A stretch of DNA of 64,000 bases from Apium graveolens (GCF_009905375.1 NC_133650.1:294452270-294516269), one strand, 5' to 3'; counted from the first letter of the stretch, positions 34,824 to 45,627 are shown. The notes: generated from the sequence alone by a model not told the origin. A program made the numbers and translations.

Positions 34824-35560
34824 TTGCATAATGCTTCATCCGTCGGGAGGCAATCTGCTTTATTCGTTGGGAGACAACCATCTTCATCTGTCGGTACTCA
34901 AAATTCACCATCCGCCGGGTTATCAAGAGAAGCTGAAAATCAAGATAGATCACCTATAGAAAGTTCCCCCTTCTCAAATCAAAGATCCACAAACTCAGGG
35001 GGAGTTTCTAATAATCAAAACTCAATCACACATCAAGACAACAATGAGGCCTCTTCATCTAGAGCTAATCTACCTCAACAAAAAAAATGGATAAAAGATC
35101 ACCCCTTTGAGCTCATAATTGGTGATGTATCTTCTAGAGTTCAAACAAGGAGAGCAACTCAAGAAGAATGTCTAAACAACAGCTTTCTTTCCAAGAAAGA
35201 ACCAAAGAAGGTAGAAGAAGCTTTGTTGGATCCTAATTGGATTTTAGCTATGCAGGAGGAGCTAAACCAATTTGAAAGGAACAATGTATGGAAGCTGGTG
35301 CCCAAGCCTAAAGGAAAGAATCCAATAGACACCAAATGGGTATTCAGAAACAAGATGGATGCAAATGGCATAGTAGTCAGGAACAAAGCTAGATTGGTTG
35401 CTAAGGGCTATTGTCAACAAGAAGGAATAGATTTTGATGAAACATTTGCTCCTGTTGCAAGACTTGAAGCCATCAGAATCTTCTTAGCCTATGCAGCTCA
35501 TGCTAATTTCAAGGTCTATCAAATGGATGTCAAAAGTGCCTTTCTGGAATGGAGATTTGG
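34824..35560 (+). pseudogene. CopA linker and RT N-terminal part
   Basis: The linker is rich in Ser and Gly; here the CGACGGAT-type motif (34838-34920) is translated as SSVG and FVGR, a different frame from gag. RT follows with [68 protein letters not shown] and MDVKSAFL. The frame shifts by one base right after KSAFL (about 35550). Confidence 0.87.
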
Positions 35561-36099
35561 AGGAGGAAGTCTATGTCAGTCAACCTCCTGGTTTTGAAGA
35601 TCCAAATTTTCCAGAACATGTCTATTATCTTCTGAAAGCACTTTATGGACTGAAGCAAGTGCCTAGAGCCTGGTATGACACTTTATCAAAGTTCCTTTTG
35701 GAAATTCATTTCACAAGAGGTATTGTAGATAAAACTTTATTTTTCAGAAATGTTAATGGCTCTAGTATATTTGTTCAAATTTATGTAGATGATATTATTT
35801 TTGGCTCTACAGATGAGAAACTTTGCAAGAAGTTTGCCAAATTGATGCAAAGTAAGTATAAAATGAGTATGATGGGAGAACTGACTTACTTTCTTGGTTT
35901 ACAAGTTAAGAAAGTTAGTGATGGAATATTCATTAGTCAAACTAAATACATTTTTGATCTTTTAAAGAAGTTTGATCTAGTGGATTGCACATCTGCAAAA
36001 ACTCCCATGGCCACTGCAACTAAACTTGAATTAAACACTACTGAAAAGTCTGTGGATATTTCAAGTTATAGGGGCATGTTGGCTCACTTCTGTACTTAA
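35545..36099 (+). pseudogene. CopA RT, catalytic part
   Basis: Reads [34 protein letters not shown], the active-site [20 protein letters not shown] and SSYRGM. All RT catalytic residues visible in this stretch are intact. A further one-base shift at about 36080 ([11 protein letters not shown], where related elements have a GSLLYLT-type block) moves to the next frame. Confidence 0.88.
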
Positions 36100-36724
36100 C
36101 AGCTAGTAGGCCAGATAAAATGTTTGCTACATGTTTATGTGCTAGATTTCAGGATGATCCTAGAGAATCTCACTTAATAGCTATTAAGAGAATTTTCAGA
36201 TATCTCAAGGGAACACCAAAACTTGGCAATTGGTACCCTAGAGATTCTGGTTTTGATCTAACTGGTTATTCAGATGCAGATTATGCAGGTTGTAGAATTG
36301 ATAGAAAAAGTACAACAGGAACCTGTCAATTTATAGGAAACAAGCTTGTGTCCTGGTTCAGTAAAAAGCAAAATTCAGTTTCTACTTCTACAGCTGAAGC
36401 TGAATATATTGCTGCTGGTAGTTGCTGTGCACAGATATTATGGATGAAAAATCAATGGCTAGACTTGGTTTGCAAGTTGAGAGGATTCCTATTTTCTGTG
36501 ATAACACAAGTGCAATTGCCATCACTGAAAATCCAGTACAACATTCAAGGACAAAGCACATAAATATCAAGTACCACTTCATAAGGGAACATGTAATGAA
36601 TGGTACTATAAAACTACATTTTGTTCCAAGTGAGATGCAGCTTGCAGATATCTTTACCAAGCCATTGGATGAATCCACCTTTTCAAGGTTGGTAAGTGAG
36701 TTGGGTATGCATAATTATTCTTAA
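36100..36724 (+). pseudogene. CopA RNase H
   Basis: Continues with [47 protein letters not shown] and TAEAEYIAAGSCC, then QILWMKNQW. After that a shift near 36465 moves to the last frame: IPIFCDNTSAIAITENPVQH, RTKHINIKYHFIREHV and LADIFTKPLDES. The TAA at 36722-36724 ends pol. Confidence 0.88.
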
Positions 36725-37130
36725 ATCTATATGAGTTAATTTGCAAGTTGAAAATCAGCCAGAAATTTAATTGACTTTTCAGACTTGGATGAAATTTTGG
36801 CTAAGTCAAAATTTACATCTCGACGGATAATCTTTATCCATAGAGTTTGATCATCCGTCGGTATACAATTTGCTAATAAAAATCAATTATTTTTCTGGAA
36901 TATTTTATGACTCGACGGATAACAGTTTATCCTCATGCGTCGAATTGTCTTAATCTTAGCCGTTAATTTCCTGAACATTATCCATCGAGTATACTTACAG
37001 TTTGTAAGCATAACACGACGGATAATGGGTGAAATTTTTACAGTTTATTTTTTAAACGACTATTTTAGGCAATTTCTATTGGTTACTTTATTTTACTTTA
37101 TTATTTTTAACAGTTATTTTTTTGAGATAG
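36725..37130 (+). other. CopA spacer between pol and ORF3, motif-rich
   Basis: About 400 bp without an ORF. It holds four exact CGACGGAT motifs in mixed orientation (36821, 36853, 36913, 37017) and two variants. The 3' half is T-rich and leads into the TATA box at 37131. Confidence 0.7.
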
Positions 37131-37138
37131 TATAAAAG
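37131..37138 (+). promoter_or_regulatory. Promoter-like TATA box upstream of CopA ORF3
   Basis: TATAAAAG lies 112 bp upstream of the ORF3 ATG (37250) and is followed by a C/T-rich leader (TCATTCTCTCTCAAAGCAC and similar), as in plant Pol II 5' UTRs. It is downstream of the pol stop. That suggests a separate transcript for ORF3; this is inference. Confidence 0.45.
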
Positions 37139-37249
37139 CTTATTTCATTTCAATTGCTTTTCTTTTTATCATTCTCAAATCAACTGCTCAAATTTCATTC
37201 TCTCTCAAAGCACTTACTCTCTTTCTCTTCAAGCTCTTATTCTCTAACA

Positions 37250-39712
37250 ATGGCACCTGTTGTAAAGATTATGTCTCAAACTGGGTTCATTTATGAGAAG
37301 AACAATTTCACTGTATTAGTAAACAAGGGTATTCAGCAATCTGGTGACTACCACAAGATGATGGACTTTGTGAGGAATTGCAAGCTTAGCTATGCCATGC
37401 TGGAATCACCCACAATCTTTTGTGAAGTTGTTGAAGAGATGCGGACCACCGCTACCTACAACTCAACAGATAAGACAATCACACTCACCATTAAAGGTAA
37501 AGAGTTCTGTATCAATAGTGATGTTATAAAAGCATGTTTCAAGATTCCTGATAACACTGTGACCTCACCACACACTGACACTGATATAATCAATATGCTT
37601 AATTCCTTGAACTATGCTCTTTCTACTTCTAAGTTAAGTGACATTAGGAGAATGGGTCTTAGAAAAGAATGGAGTTTTATGTGTGATGTAGTAACAAAGG
37701 TCTTTTCAGGTAAAATCAGTAATTTTGATTCAGTCAATATATCCATGCTTAACATGCTCTACATGCTAGTTTCAGATAATTTCTATAATTTCAGTGACCT
37801 TGTTTTGTTTGAGTTGGGTTTTAAACTAGGAGAGTTAAATAAAAGAGGTAAAAATGTGTATTATGCTAGATTCTTTATGATGTTAGCTAACCACCTCTGT
37901 GAAGAGATTGTGCTTGAGAACCCTAACAACAAATTAGATTGTTGGGTTCAAGAGAAAAGGCTCATTGCAGATTTGAACAGGGCCAATCATCATAGAGATG
38001 TGCCATTGTACTATTTCCCTGTAATGGAAGCACCTCAGGTAAGTGAGGTAAGTTCATCTATTCCTACCACTATTCCAACCTCACTAATTTATTTGAGTTC
38101 TAGTGTGGCTATAGCAACTGTGTCAATGACCCAACAGTTGCCTACCCAAGCCACCAAACCTGCAAATATTTCAAAATCTAAATCAAAGAAAGCCCCCTCT
38201 GGTATCTCTCAAAAGATGCTAGTTGCAAAATCCACCAAAACCAAAGAGGGGAGTGTGAAGGAGGGCAAGATAGGTGAGGGAAGGGGTGAACATAAAAGAA
38301 ACCCTAAGGATAAGGATGGAGAGTTGAGTGGATCCCAGCCTAGCCACACTGTAGTTTCCCAACAAACTGCAGTGCTTAAAAAGGATAAAAGCTCATTTCT
38401 AGCCGCATCCTCCCAAAAGGATGTAGTTATTGAACAAAGCTCTCAACCAAGAGCACATGCCAAGAGGGTTAGGGACACAAACTCACCCCAAACGTATGCC
38501 AGAAAGAAGAAGTCTAAAACCCTTGGGGATGCACAGGGTACACACACTGTGCAAACTGGTGCAAAAGACACAAACACTACACAAATTCAGTTTGATGTGG
38601 CTCCAATAAATATGGAGTCACAGCCAAAATCTCTAGTCATTGAAGCACCTCAAACACCTAACTCACCCACAAACTCACTGGATGTGGATATGATAAACAC
38701 ATTAATTCCTGATTCCCCTTCTTTAACTTTGTCGGGGAAGCCAAAATCTAGTGCAAGTGAGCATCATCTTTTAGATGATTTGTTGGCTCACTTTCCAATT
38801 CTTTCAGGAACTATTGAATCATCCGTGCCCAAAATATCATCAATCAACATAGAGTCCACAATAGTTTCTTTTCCAAGTTCATTCATTTCTACTCTCTCGA
38901 TGGATATTGCTCATCCATCGAGTAGTGATTGTATCCCGACGGATAAGCTTAACAGCAGTTATCCATCGGATAGCAAAACCACTCACCCGATGGATATCAC
39001 TCATCCGTCGAGTATCTCTGCACAACCTCAAACTTCATTTATTTCAAGTGCAGAAGATTTAGTGGTTGTACAGTCACTATTAGGATTGAGAGAGAAGAGT
39101 GTTTTGAGTGAGAGTCTGGGTTGCTCCTAGGAAAAAGGAGAGGAAATAAGTGAAACTATGCAATCCATTTCTTCAGGATTGGCAAAAAAAAGTGAGAGGA
39201 GTCCCACCTTAGTAGGTGAAGGTGAGGATGTGAGGGTGGGGAGCCAGGGTGAGACCCTGATACAACAAAAGAGAGAAAACGAGAGGAATGTAGGTACTGG
39301 AGCTATAAGGATGGATGTCATTGCTAGTGAGTTAATAAATGTCCAGGATGCAGACAGAGAGGGACTATCTCAGCAACCTAAAGCTGTTATAGATTCCACC
39401 TCCCTTGATGTTGAGGCATTTACTCACCCTGTTCCAGCTTATCAACTTCTAGCTGAACAGGGCAATGACAATGCAAAAAGGATGCTCAATCTGGTGCATA
39501 CCACTCAGTCTATGCTAAGAGCCAAGGATGCTATCACAGCTTTGCCTTCTACAGCTGGTGATGTGGACTATGAGACTGGTGGTTCAGCTGATTTCTTTGG
39601 TGATGGGAGTGGGGATAGTGAAGATGAGGCAATGGACATAGGGGGAGAAGTAATACTGCCCTTCAAACCACTACTAATGCCAGCACCAAGAAGCTTCTTT
39701 AGGCACACCTAG
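37250..39712 (+). pseudogene. CopA ORF3 (post-pol), N-terminal and middle part
   Basis: ATG at 37250 (AACAATGGCA, a good plant start context) opens about 820 codons in one frame with a single TAG at 39128-39130. Residues 1 to ~265 form a globular-looking domain (MAPVVKIMSQTGFIYEKNNF, CEVVEEMRTTATY, MGLRKEWSFMCDVV, YYARFFMMLANHL, YYFPVMEAP). I cannot assign a function to it. The middle is Ser/Thr/Lys-rich and repetitive, with a basic RKKKSKTLG patch and motif-encoded MDIAHPSS, PTDK, SYPSD and HPSS between 38896 and 39015. No signal peptide or clear membrane segment is seen after the ATG. SIRE elements are known to carry an ORF here, called env-like. Confidence 0.8.
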
Positions 39713-39806
39713 CCTCCCTGCAACTTCAACAAATCCAAGGCTTCCAACATGCTAGGGATGTAAACACCATAAAGAGTGATATTGAGGAGATAAAGAAGGC
39801 ACTACA

Positions 39807-41555
39807 ATGCTTGATATCAAGAGGCAATTAAGGAAAAATTATGATCTTGCAACCATGATAGATGCCTTAGATACAAGAATGTCAGCTATGGAAGCATCTT
39901 TGACAGCCATTCATCTTCATCAAGCTCAACAGACAGATTTACTTCAGAAATTGGTGGCTGCTCAAACCTCCTCCTCTACTCGACTTGATGATAACAAAAA
40001 GGGGGAGAAAGGACCAAGTGAGGGGGAGAGGCTTCAGATTCAAATCAGTAAAGTAATTGTGTCTTCAATTACTATCTTAAAGTCACCAGTTACAGACAGT
40101 ATTGATCTGATCAATGCAGCAGCAGCCAATATAAGAGCAGCTGATAAGGAGAAGTTGAGTTTAGTCAACTGGGAGAAGATTGATGAGGAAATACAAAAGA
40201 AGTTTGAACTAGTCAAGGAGCTAGTTAAGTCAGCCATCCATCACTCTCAAGTCAAGCAAATTAGTGTGAATGAGATGAGCATGAACTATCTGGAAAGGGG
40301 ACAATCATCCTAAATCAAATCTCCAAAGGCTGAAATAATTCTGAAACCAAGGGTGAACTACTCAAAATCATCATTGAAGAACCCTTTGGATACTGTGTAT
40401 GAGACACCGAAGCCTGATGAAAAGAAGCTTCTGTCAAGGTCAATTTCTTTCTACAAAGATCCAGCTGATTCAGCTTCTAAAAGGAGAATTGCTAAAATTT
40501 TCAGGAATGGGAAAGAAACTTGTGTGGTGGTTGGACATCCTCAATTTGCCCAAGCAAAAAGAGAAGAAAAGGCTAGATTGAAGCAGGAAAAGAAGCAAGC
40601 TGCTCTGGATGCTAAAAAGACTAAACAAAAGAAAGAGCAAATTGCTATCTTGGCCAAGCTACATGCTATAAATTCATCACAACAAATTCCTGCTCAGCCA
40701 TCTAAAGTTATTGAATCAAAGAAGCAAGTTGAACAACAGAAGAAATATCCAAGAATCAAGGAATTGGCTAAAAGAACTAAAAGGAAACTGGACATTGTTG
40801 AACCTATTGTACCTAAGGATGATCCAATAGAATGGGAGAACATACCAATTCCTGACTTCAATTTTCCAATCCTTAGGAAGCCAAAGAGAACAAAGTCAAG
40901 AGCAGTCAAGAAAGTGAAGCTGTCACCTCTCAAATCTAAATCAGTAGTCAAAGCTCAATCTAAAGTCAATAAGGGAGATTACATGTACTTGTGTGACATC
41001 AAAGAATTTTCTGATCTAAACCTCTATCTAGATGAACTAGATGAAGTGAGAGGAATTGATGCATACAGAAACCTACCTGAAAGGTTAGTGTTCAAGTATA
41101 AAGGAGGAAAGGAGATTCAGTGGCTACTTCACAGGATCCTTCAAGAAAGCCAAGCTGTACTGATTATTCATCCTTCAAGAAGAACTTTTTTTTTTTTTTT
41201 TTTTTTTTTTGGGATCAATATTACTGCAAGAAGATTGGTACTGAAGAAGATTGAAGAGCTAAGGAGTGTTAGAGCTAAAGATGCACTCCCAAAGACTCTA
41301 ATCATCCCTTACACAAGGATAAGAGTGCATCTAAGGCCCTACTGGCTGGTGGAGTTCATGGATGACAAAAGAGTGAGAAGATTTTTTAGATTAGAAGACC
41401 AATTGAGCATCTTCAGCAATGAGACTCTTTTGAAAATGCAAGGAAAATTAAATCTCTCAGAATCTGATGATCTGGAATTCCACAGGCAGCTCCAAAATCA
41501 GATTGAGAAAAACAACATAAAGCTTGGAAAGAGATCCAGACCTTCAAGGAACTAG
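39807..41555 (+). pseudogene. CopA ORF3, C-terminal part with coiled coil
   Basis: Frame shifted relative to the upstream part. Open except for one TAA at 40311-40313. A coiled coil lies around IDALDTRMSAMEASLT to LLQKLVAAQ, followed by DDNKKGEKGPSEGE, the block shared with CopB. Lys-rich helices follow (QAKREEKARLKQEKKQAAL) and basic KRTKSRAVKK. A run of 25 T at 41186-41210 encodes eight Phe in frame. The end (RPYWLVEFMDDKRVRRFFRL, then GKRSRPSRN) is basic, 170 bp before the PPT. A nucleic-acid-binding or structural role is possible but not shown. Confidence 0.75.
41186..41210 (+). repeat. T25 homopolymer inside CopA ORF3
   Basis: 25 consecutive T within an otherwise open reading frame, giving FFFFFFFF between SRRT and GINITARR. 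The frame on both sides is the same. Confidence 0.85.
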
Positions 41556-41730
41556 ATAAATCTGCTCAGGCTAGAGGAGCATCCTGAAAATGACTATGAG
41601 CAAAACTTTGTACATTTTGTTAATTGAAGCACTTTTCAGTATTATCTACTGTCTTTTAAAAGTTATATTTTTAAGGTGTTTTGTTATCATCAAGTGTCTC
41701 TTAATTTATGGCTACAATTCCAGTAGACAA

Positions 41731-41742
41731 ATTGGGGGAGAT
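41731..41742 (+). other. CopA polypurine tract
   Basis: ATTGGGGGAGAT immediately before the 3' LTR at 41743. Confidence 0.88.
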
Positions 41743-42778
41743 TGTTGTGTATATGTTGTGTACTTAATGATTTCATGAACAAAACACCTTGGTATATTTT
41801 ACTTAGTGAAATTATGTAGCACTCGACGGATAAGGTTCATAGTCCCGACGTAGGACTCAATATAGTCCCGATGGATGGTGACTTATTATCCATCGAGTGA
41901 GTAGCTAATGTAACAATAAGTCTGTAGCACATTTCTGCATACACATTGTTTAGAATATGTAGTAGTATTTAAGTCATGATTGACTTTAATTAGATATGCA
42001 GAATAGGTTGATTAATTGTACATAGATGATGTCTTGTAATTCTGCATAAGTGAAATGAAGTCAAGTGCCTGATTGCTACCGGACGGATAATCAACAATGA
42101 ACACGACAGATGATTAACAACCCGACGGATGATCAGTAACTCGATGGATGATCATGAACCCGACGGATAAAGAATTCAAATATCTATTGACAATGACAAC
42201 AGGGTCACATGCGTCGAGTGGATGCAAATGGAATATGGTAGCCTATTCAACTGGGTTTTCGAGAACAAAGAAGCATTGCCATTTCCATGCTATTATGAAG
42301 ATATTCAAAGATGCTGGAATAGAGTAATGAAGTAGCATTGTAATAGACTAGATAGTTTTTATTTTATTATCCTATCTCATTACTTTGTAATCTTGGTGAT
42401 ATATAAACCAAGAAGTAGCAACTAAGGAACTATCTAAGATACTAGCAGAGAAACATTTGTAAGCAGAATTCTTAGCATTTCTCTGGATTCTTAGTTGTTC
42501 AATATTTGTAAGCAGCTGTGAGCTTTTTGCACACAGAGTTCTCTCGATATATATTATATATCTCTGGTGGAATCATTCAAATCCACCAGAAAGTTTTTAA
42601 AGAATCTTCTTTTTAATTACTTGTGTTTTGATTCATTTAAGTAACTATTCCGCATTGTGCTAATCAATTCACACTTATATATATATTCGAGTTAGAACAT
42701 TTTTAATCAAGAAAAAGTTTTAAGAATTCTATTTAACCCCCCTTCTGTAATTCTTGTTATATTGTTAAGGGACTAACA
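41743..42778 (+). repeat. CopA 3' LTR
   Basis: 1036 bp, TGTTGTG...GGGACTAACA. Its inverted repeat is better kept than in the 5' LTR: CACTCGACGGATAA and TTATCCATCGAGTG at 41820-41899. Three exact CGACGGAT motifs and several variants. TATATAAA at 42400-42407. Confidence 0.93.
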
Positions 42779-42783
42779 ATATA

Positions 42784-43547
42784 TTATTAATTGATTTTGG
42801 TTAGTATCCGATTAATTATTCCAATCAATCTCCAATTATCTAATTAATCCCTTAAACGGATTTACACCAATTAACTCCGATTCCCGCTTTCTGTGATGTC
42901 ACGTATCCTAAAATTTTTAAGTTAAAGTTATAAGTGTTTTGTAAATTTAGTGTATGATTGATTAATTTATAAATATGTAAATATATATTAGGTGTCCAAA
43001 AATCGGGTTGGTTGAGTTGAAAGTATTTTTACTTTTTAAAATCAGCCCTAATTGAAATAATGTGAAAATTTTCAAAGGACCAATGAAAAATAAATTAATA
43101 ACCCAACCATACTCGTCGTTTTTCCGTTTGCGTTGGGTTGGGTCAACTTGAATGAGTTCAATAAGTTTACAAAATTTAAATATCAACGTACGCATAAAAA
43201 TCAAAAGACTTTTTATTTTATAATATTATTTCTAATATTTAGTTTTGAGTAACATTATAATTTTCGTAATGTAGATTGTATTGTAAGTAATATGTGTACG
43301 CATAATGTAATTGTAAAACTACAAATAAAAGTATAATATATTGTGCAATGCATAGTTAAATATAACATATACATATATATTAAATAATCGAACAAAATTT
43401 CAAATATAAAATGAGTTGGCTGAAAAAACATAGAAAGCCAAACCAATCCTTTTAATTCAATTTAGTTTTTTAATCTAACCACATATTTAATTTTAAATCC
43501 ATTTAATGTATCAAAAAAAGGTCAGGTTGGTTCGTCCGACGAGATTC
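42784..43547. other. Non-coding stretch
   Basis: AT-rich, no coding potential. Between about 42985 and 43540 are words such as TCGGGTTGGTTGAGTTG and GGTTGGGTCAACTTG that resemble the subterminal repeats of the hAT-like MITE at 4692, but no matching inverted ends were found. It may be a very old relative. Confidence 0.4.
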
Positions 43548-43550
43548 TAA

Positions 43551-44046
43551 GAGCATCTCCAATGCTAAAAACCCCTTAGCTAAAAAGATAGGCGGTATAC
43601 CATAAATATCAATTATAAAGATTTTTTAAAGAGTATGCACTCCAATGGTAGATTCACGTTAGCTAAAAATATAGCTAACCTCCTGACATTGGCCATATTT
43701 ATTACCATATCCACATCATATGTTACCATATCATAATAAAATATTCTATTTATAACAACTTGAAATAATGATAACATACTATTTTTAAAATATAGCTAAT
43801 CATTATAGCCAACTCTATTGAAGAAAAATTTCTTACAAATTTAGTAAGTATTTTACATTATTTAGCCAATCATTTTTTTATCGTATGTAAACCGCAGCCG
43901 CTACCCTTCGGATGCGCACTGAGTAAACCATATGGGCTCACGCAATAGCCTGCAAACCATATAAACTAAGGTAAACCATATTTAGGCAACATGCTCTGAC
44001 TCAAGAGTTAGCCAATCATTTTAGCCAACAAGCATTGGAGATGCTC
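43551..44046. mobile_element. PIF/Harbinger-like (Tourist-type) MITE, carries a SINE
   Basis: Terminal inverted repeats GAGCATCTCCAATGCT and AGCATTGGAGATGCTC are perfect over 16 bp, flanked by TAA on both sides (43548-43550 and 44047-44049). The TAA duplication is typical of PIF/Harbinger. The interior has repeated TTAGCTAAAA and TAGCCAA words and no ORF. A SINE of 131 bp interrupts it near the right end; without it the MITE is about 350 bp. Confidence 0.85.
43877..44007 (-). mobile_element. 5'-truncated SINE inside the Harbinger MITE
   Basis: Inverse complement of the 3' part of the SINE at 18135-18362 (GCAGCCGCTACCCTTCGGAT, GGGCTCACGCAATAGCCTGC). The flanks are a perfect 15-bp direct repeat TTAGCCAATCATTTT (43862-43876 and 44008-44022), and the A/T-rich tail lies beside the left copy, as L1-type target-primed insertion leaves. 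The tRNA-like 5' half is missing. Confidence 0.88.
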
Positions 44047-44049
44047 TAA

Positions 44050-45241
44050 CTAAATACATAGTTTTTACATAAAATTTCAAAACCTGAGAAAATTGAGTCA
44101 CATAAGTAATATAAACTAATATTTTATTTACTTCAAAGTTAAAATAAAAAATTGGGTTAAAGGAAAATTGTGATTTAACTAATAAGTTTTTTAAAACAAA
44201 CTTAAAACTCAATTTACCACAATAGTTATGACATAAAATTCTAAAAAAGAGATCGGTGGTTCGATACTCGCTAAAACAAATTCATCTCATTTTGCGTAAA
44301 TAAAAATATGACATAGAACATCAATACCTACAACTAAATGCGTGAATCATACCTAACAATCCTTCATAGTTTAGTCTAAAAAAATAGCAATTGGTACACA
44401 TTAGTTGTTGACTTGCATCTACAAAGAATCCACAATTAAGCTCACAGTTAATACTGTGGTTATGACAGTTGTTGTTCATCACTAGTGAGAACCTCCATTT
44501 GAATTGGAGAGGATTTGATCAGGTTACTGTCATGTACCATGATCTCAAACCTTGTTCTTCTTGCAAAGAACTAACACTTGAATATGTTTATTGAAAGTTA
44601 TCACAGAGTCTTCAGTAAAAACTGATGAAACCTCTGTGTCTGTGTTAGTATCATTAAGATCTACCTCAGCAAGTAGTCTCTAACCAACTAAATGTTGATT
44701 TGATTGGTGAGCACAATTCAAGAATTATGTCACTTGATTTTTGGCACTATTTGAGAAAAGAATTTAAGTGTTTCAGTTGTGAGAAGAAATTTAAGATATA
44801 AGATGTGATATTTTAAGAAATGAGTGTGAACAACTTTCTTGAATAGAAAAATAAAGTCTCAAAAGTATGTCTGGAATAGACATTTTAGATAATCAAGTAC
44901 ACTCAAAGATAATAATCCTCATTGACTAAGAATTAAATCTTTCATAAATTTCTTCTTTAACAACATTTACTTCCTGTAGTGTGCTCAATCTGTACTGAAG
45001 TGATCACATGAACTTAAACATAGATTAGTTTCTTCACATGCACTATTAAAAATATCTAAAATTAAGCATGTAGTACTGATCTGGATATTAACAGTTAAAA
45101 GCATTCAAGCACACATAAGAAAGTAAACAAGTATTCATTCACTTAAAGAGTCAAAGAAGGCAAAAATATTTTCATTAATCATTAAGAAGCAAAGTACAAG
45201 ATTTCATAGAATTTTAAATATAAAATCCTAATACAATCTAA
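44050..45241. other. Non-coding stretch, probably the far end of CopC
   Basis: No ORF of note. From about 44.4 kb words like AGTACTGAT appear as in the CopB/CopC family. No LTR of that family was found here, so the left limit of CopC is unknown. Confidence 0.4.
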
Positions 45242-45627
45242 CTACTCAGACTTCTTCTGCTTTTCTTCTTCCAACTTCTTCATCGACCTCCGATGGAAGA
45301 TACGTGACATATAACCTATAAGAGAAATTATATTCTCTTGCAATGCCAACCATTCGAGGCATCGTTGTTCTTCCTCGAGGCGTCGTTGCTCAGCCTCCTC
45401 GGCTCTTCTCATCTCTTCAAAGTGGACGTCCATTCTAAAAAGATGAAGTGACTGAGTGTCATCCGAATTTAGTCGATCAAGAATCGACTCTGGGATCTCA
45501 GAAGTAGGATAATCTTGACCTTTGAAGACTACCCTGAAGTGAAAGATGTCAAAATACAATCTTCCATATTCAGGAATTACAACTAGATGACAGACTCCAT
45601 GTGAAAGAGAACAGACAGTGGCCACAT
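45242..45627 (-). pseudogene. Small ORF after CopC pol, unknown function
   Basis: 127 codons open on the minus strand, from a GTG (no ATG before residue 65). The first ATG of the region (45627) reads 14 codons in another frame to a TAG, so one indel near the start probably broke a longer ORF. Visible parts are VVIPEYGRLYFDIFHFRVVF, an acidic/Ser part and a coiled coil (MRRAEEAEQRRLEEEQRCLE), with a basic end KKLEEEKQKKSE. I do not recognise the family. It lies after CopC pol, in the same orientation and at the place of ORF3 in CopA and CopB, but has no visible similarity to them. It could be a captured host fragment or an independent decayed gene. Confidence 0.45.

Larger units (their letters stand above)
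18752..42778 (+). mobile_element. CopA, Ty1/copia SIRE-like retrotransposon with third ORF
   Basis: Complete plus-strand element. LTRs lie at 18752-19785 and 41743-42778. The 5-bp TSD ATATA is at 18747-18751 and 42779-42783. A PBS follows the 5' LTR and a polypurine tract (PPT) AATTGGGGGAGA precedes the 3' LTR. Order is gag, protease, integrase, RT, RNase H, spacer, ORF3. Integrase before RT marks Ty1/copia; the long ORF after pol and the GGGGGAGA PPT mark the SIRE/Maximus group. An 11.1-kb second element, CopB, interrupts gag; without it CopA is about 12.9 kb. Stops and small indels in gag, pol and ORF3 make it non-autonomous now. I counted roughly 35 LTR-LTR differences by eye (about 3-4%). 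Confidence 0.93.

Noticed and set aside
37154..37249. Earlier ATG for CopA ORF3 giving a hydrophobic, signal-peptide-like start (MLFFLSFSNQLLKF)
   Set aside because: This stretch is the C/T-rich leader just after the TATA box; Phe, Ser and Leu codons follow from its composition. The ATG at 37250 has better context, so I do not call a signal peptide.
42985..43545. Second hAT-like MITE near CopA
   Set aside because: Some internal words are shared, but no matching inverted ends or 8-bp duplication could be found.
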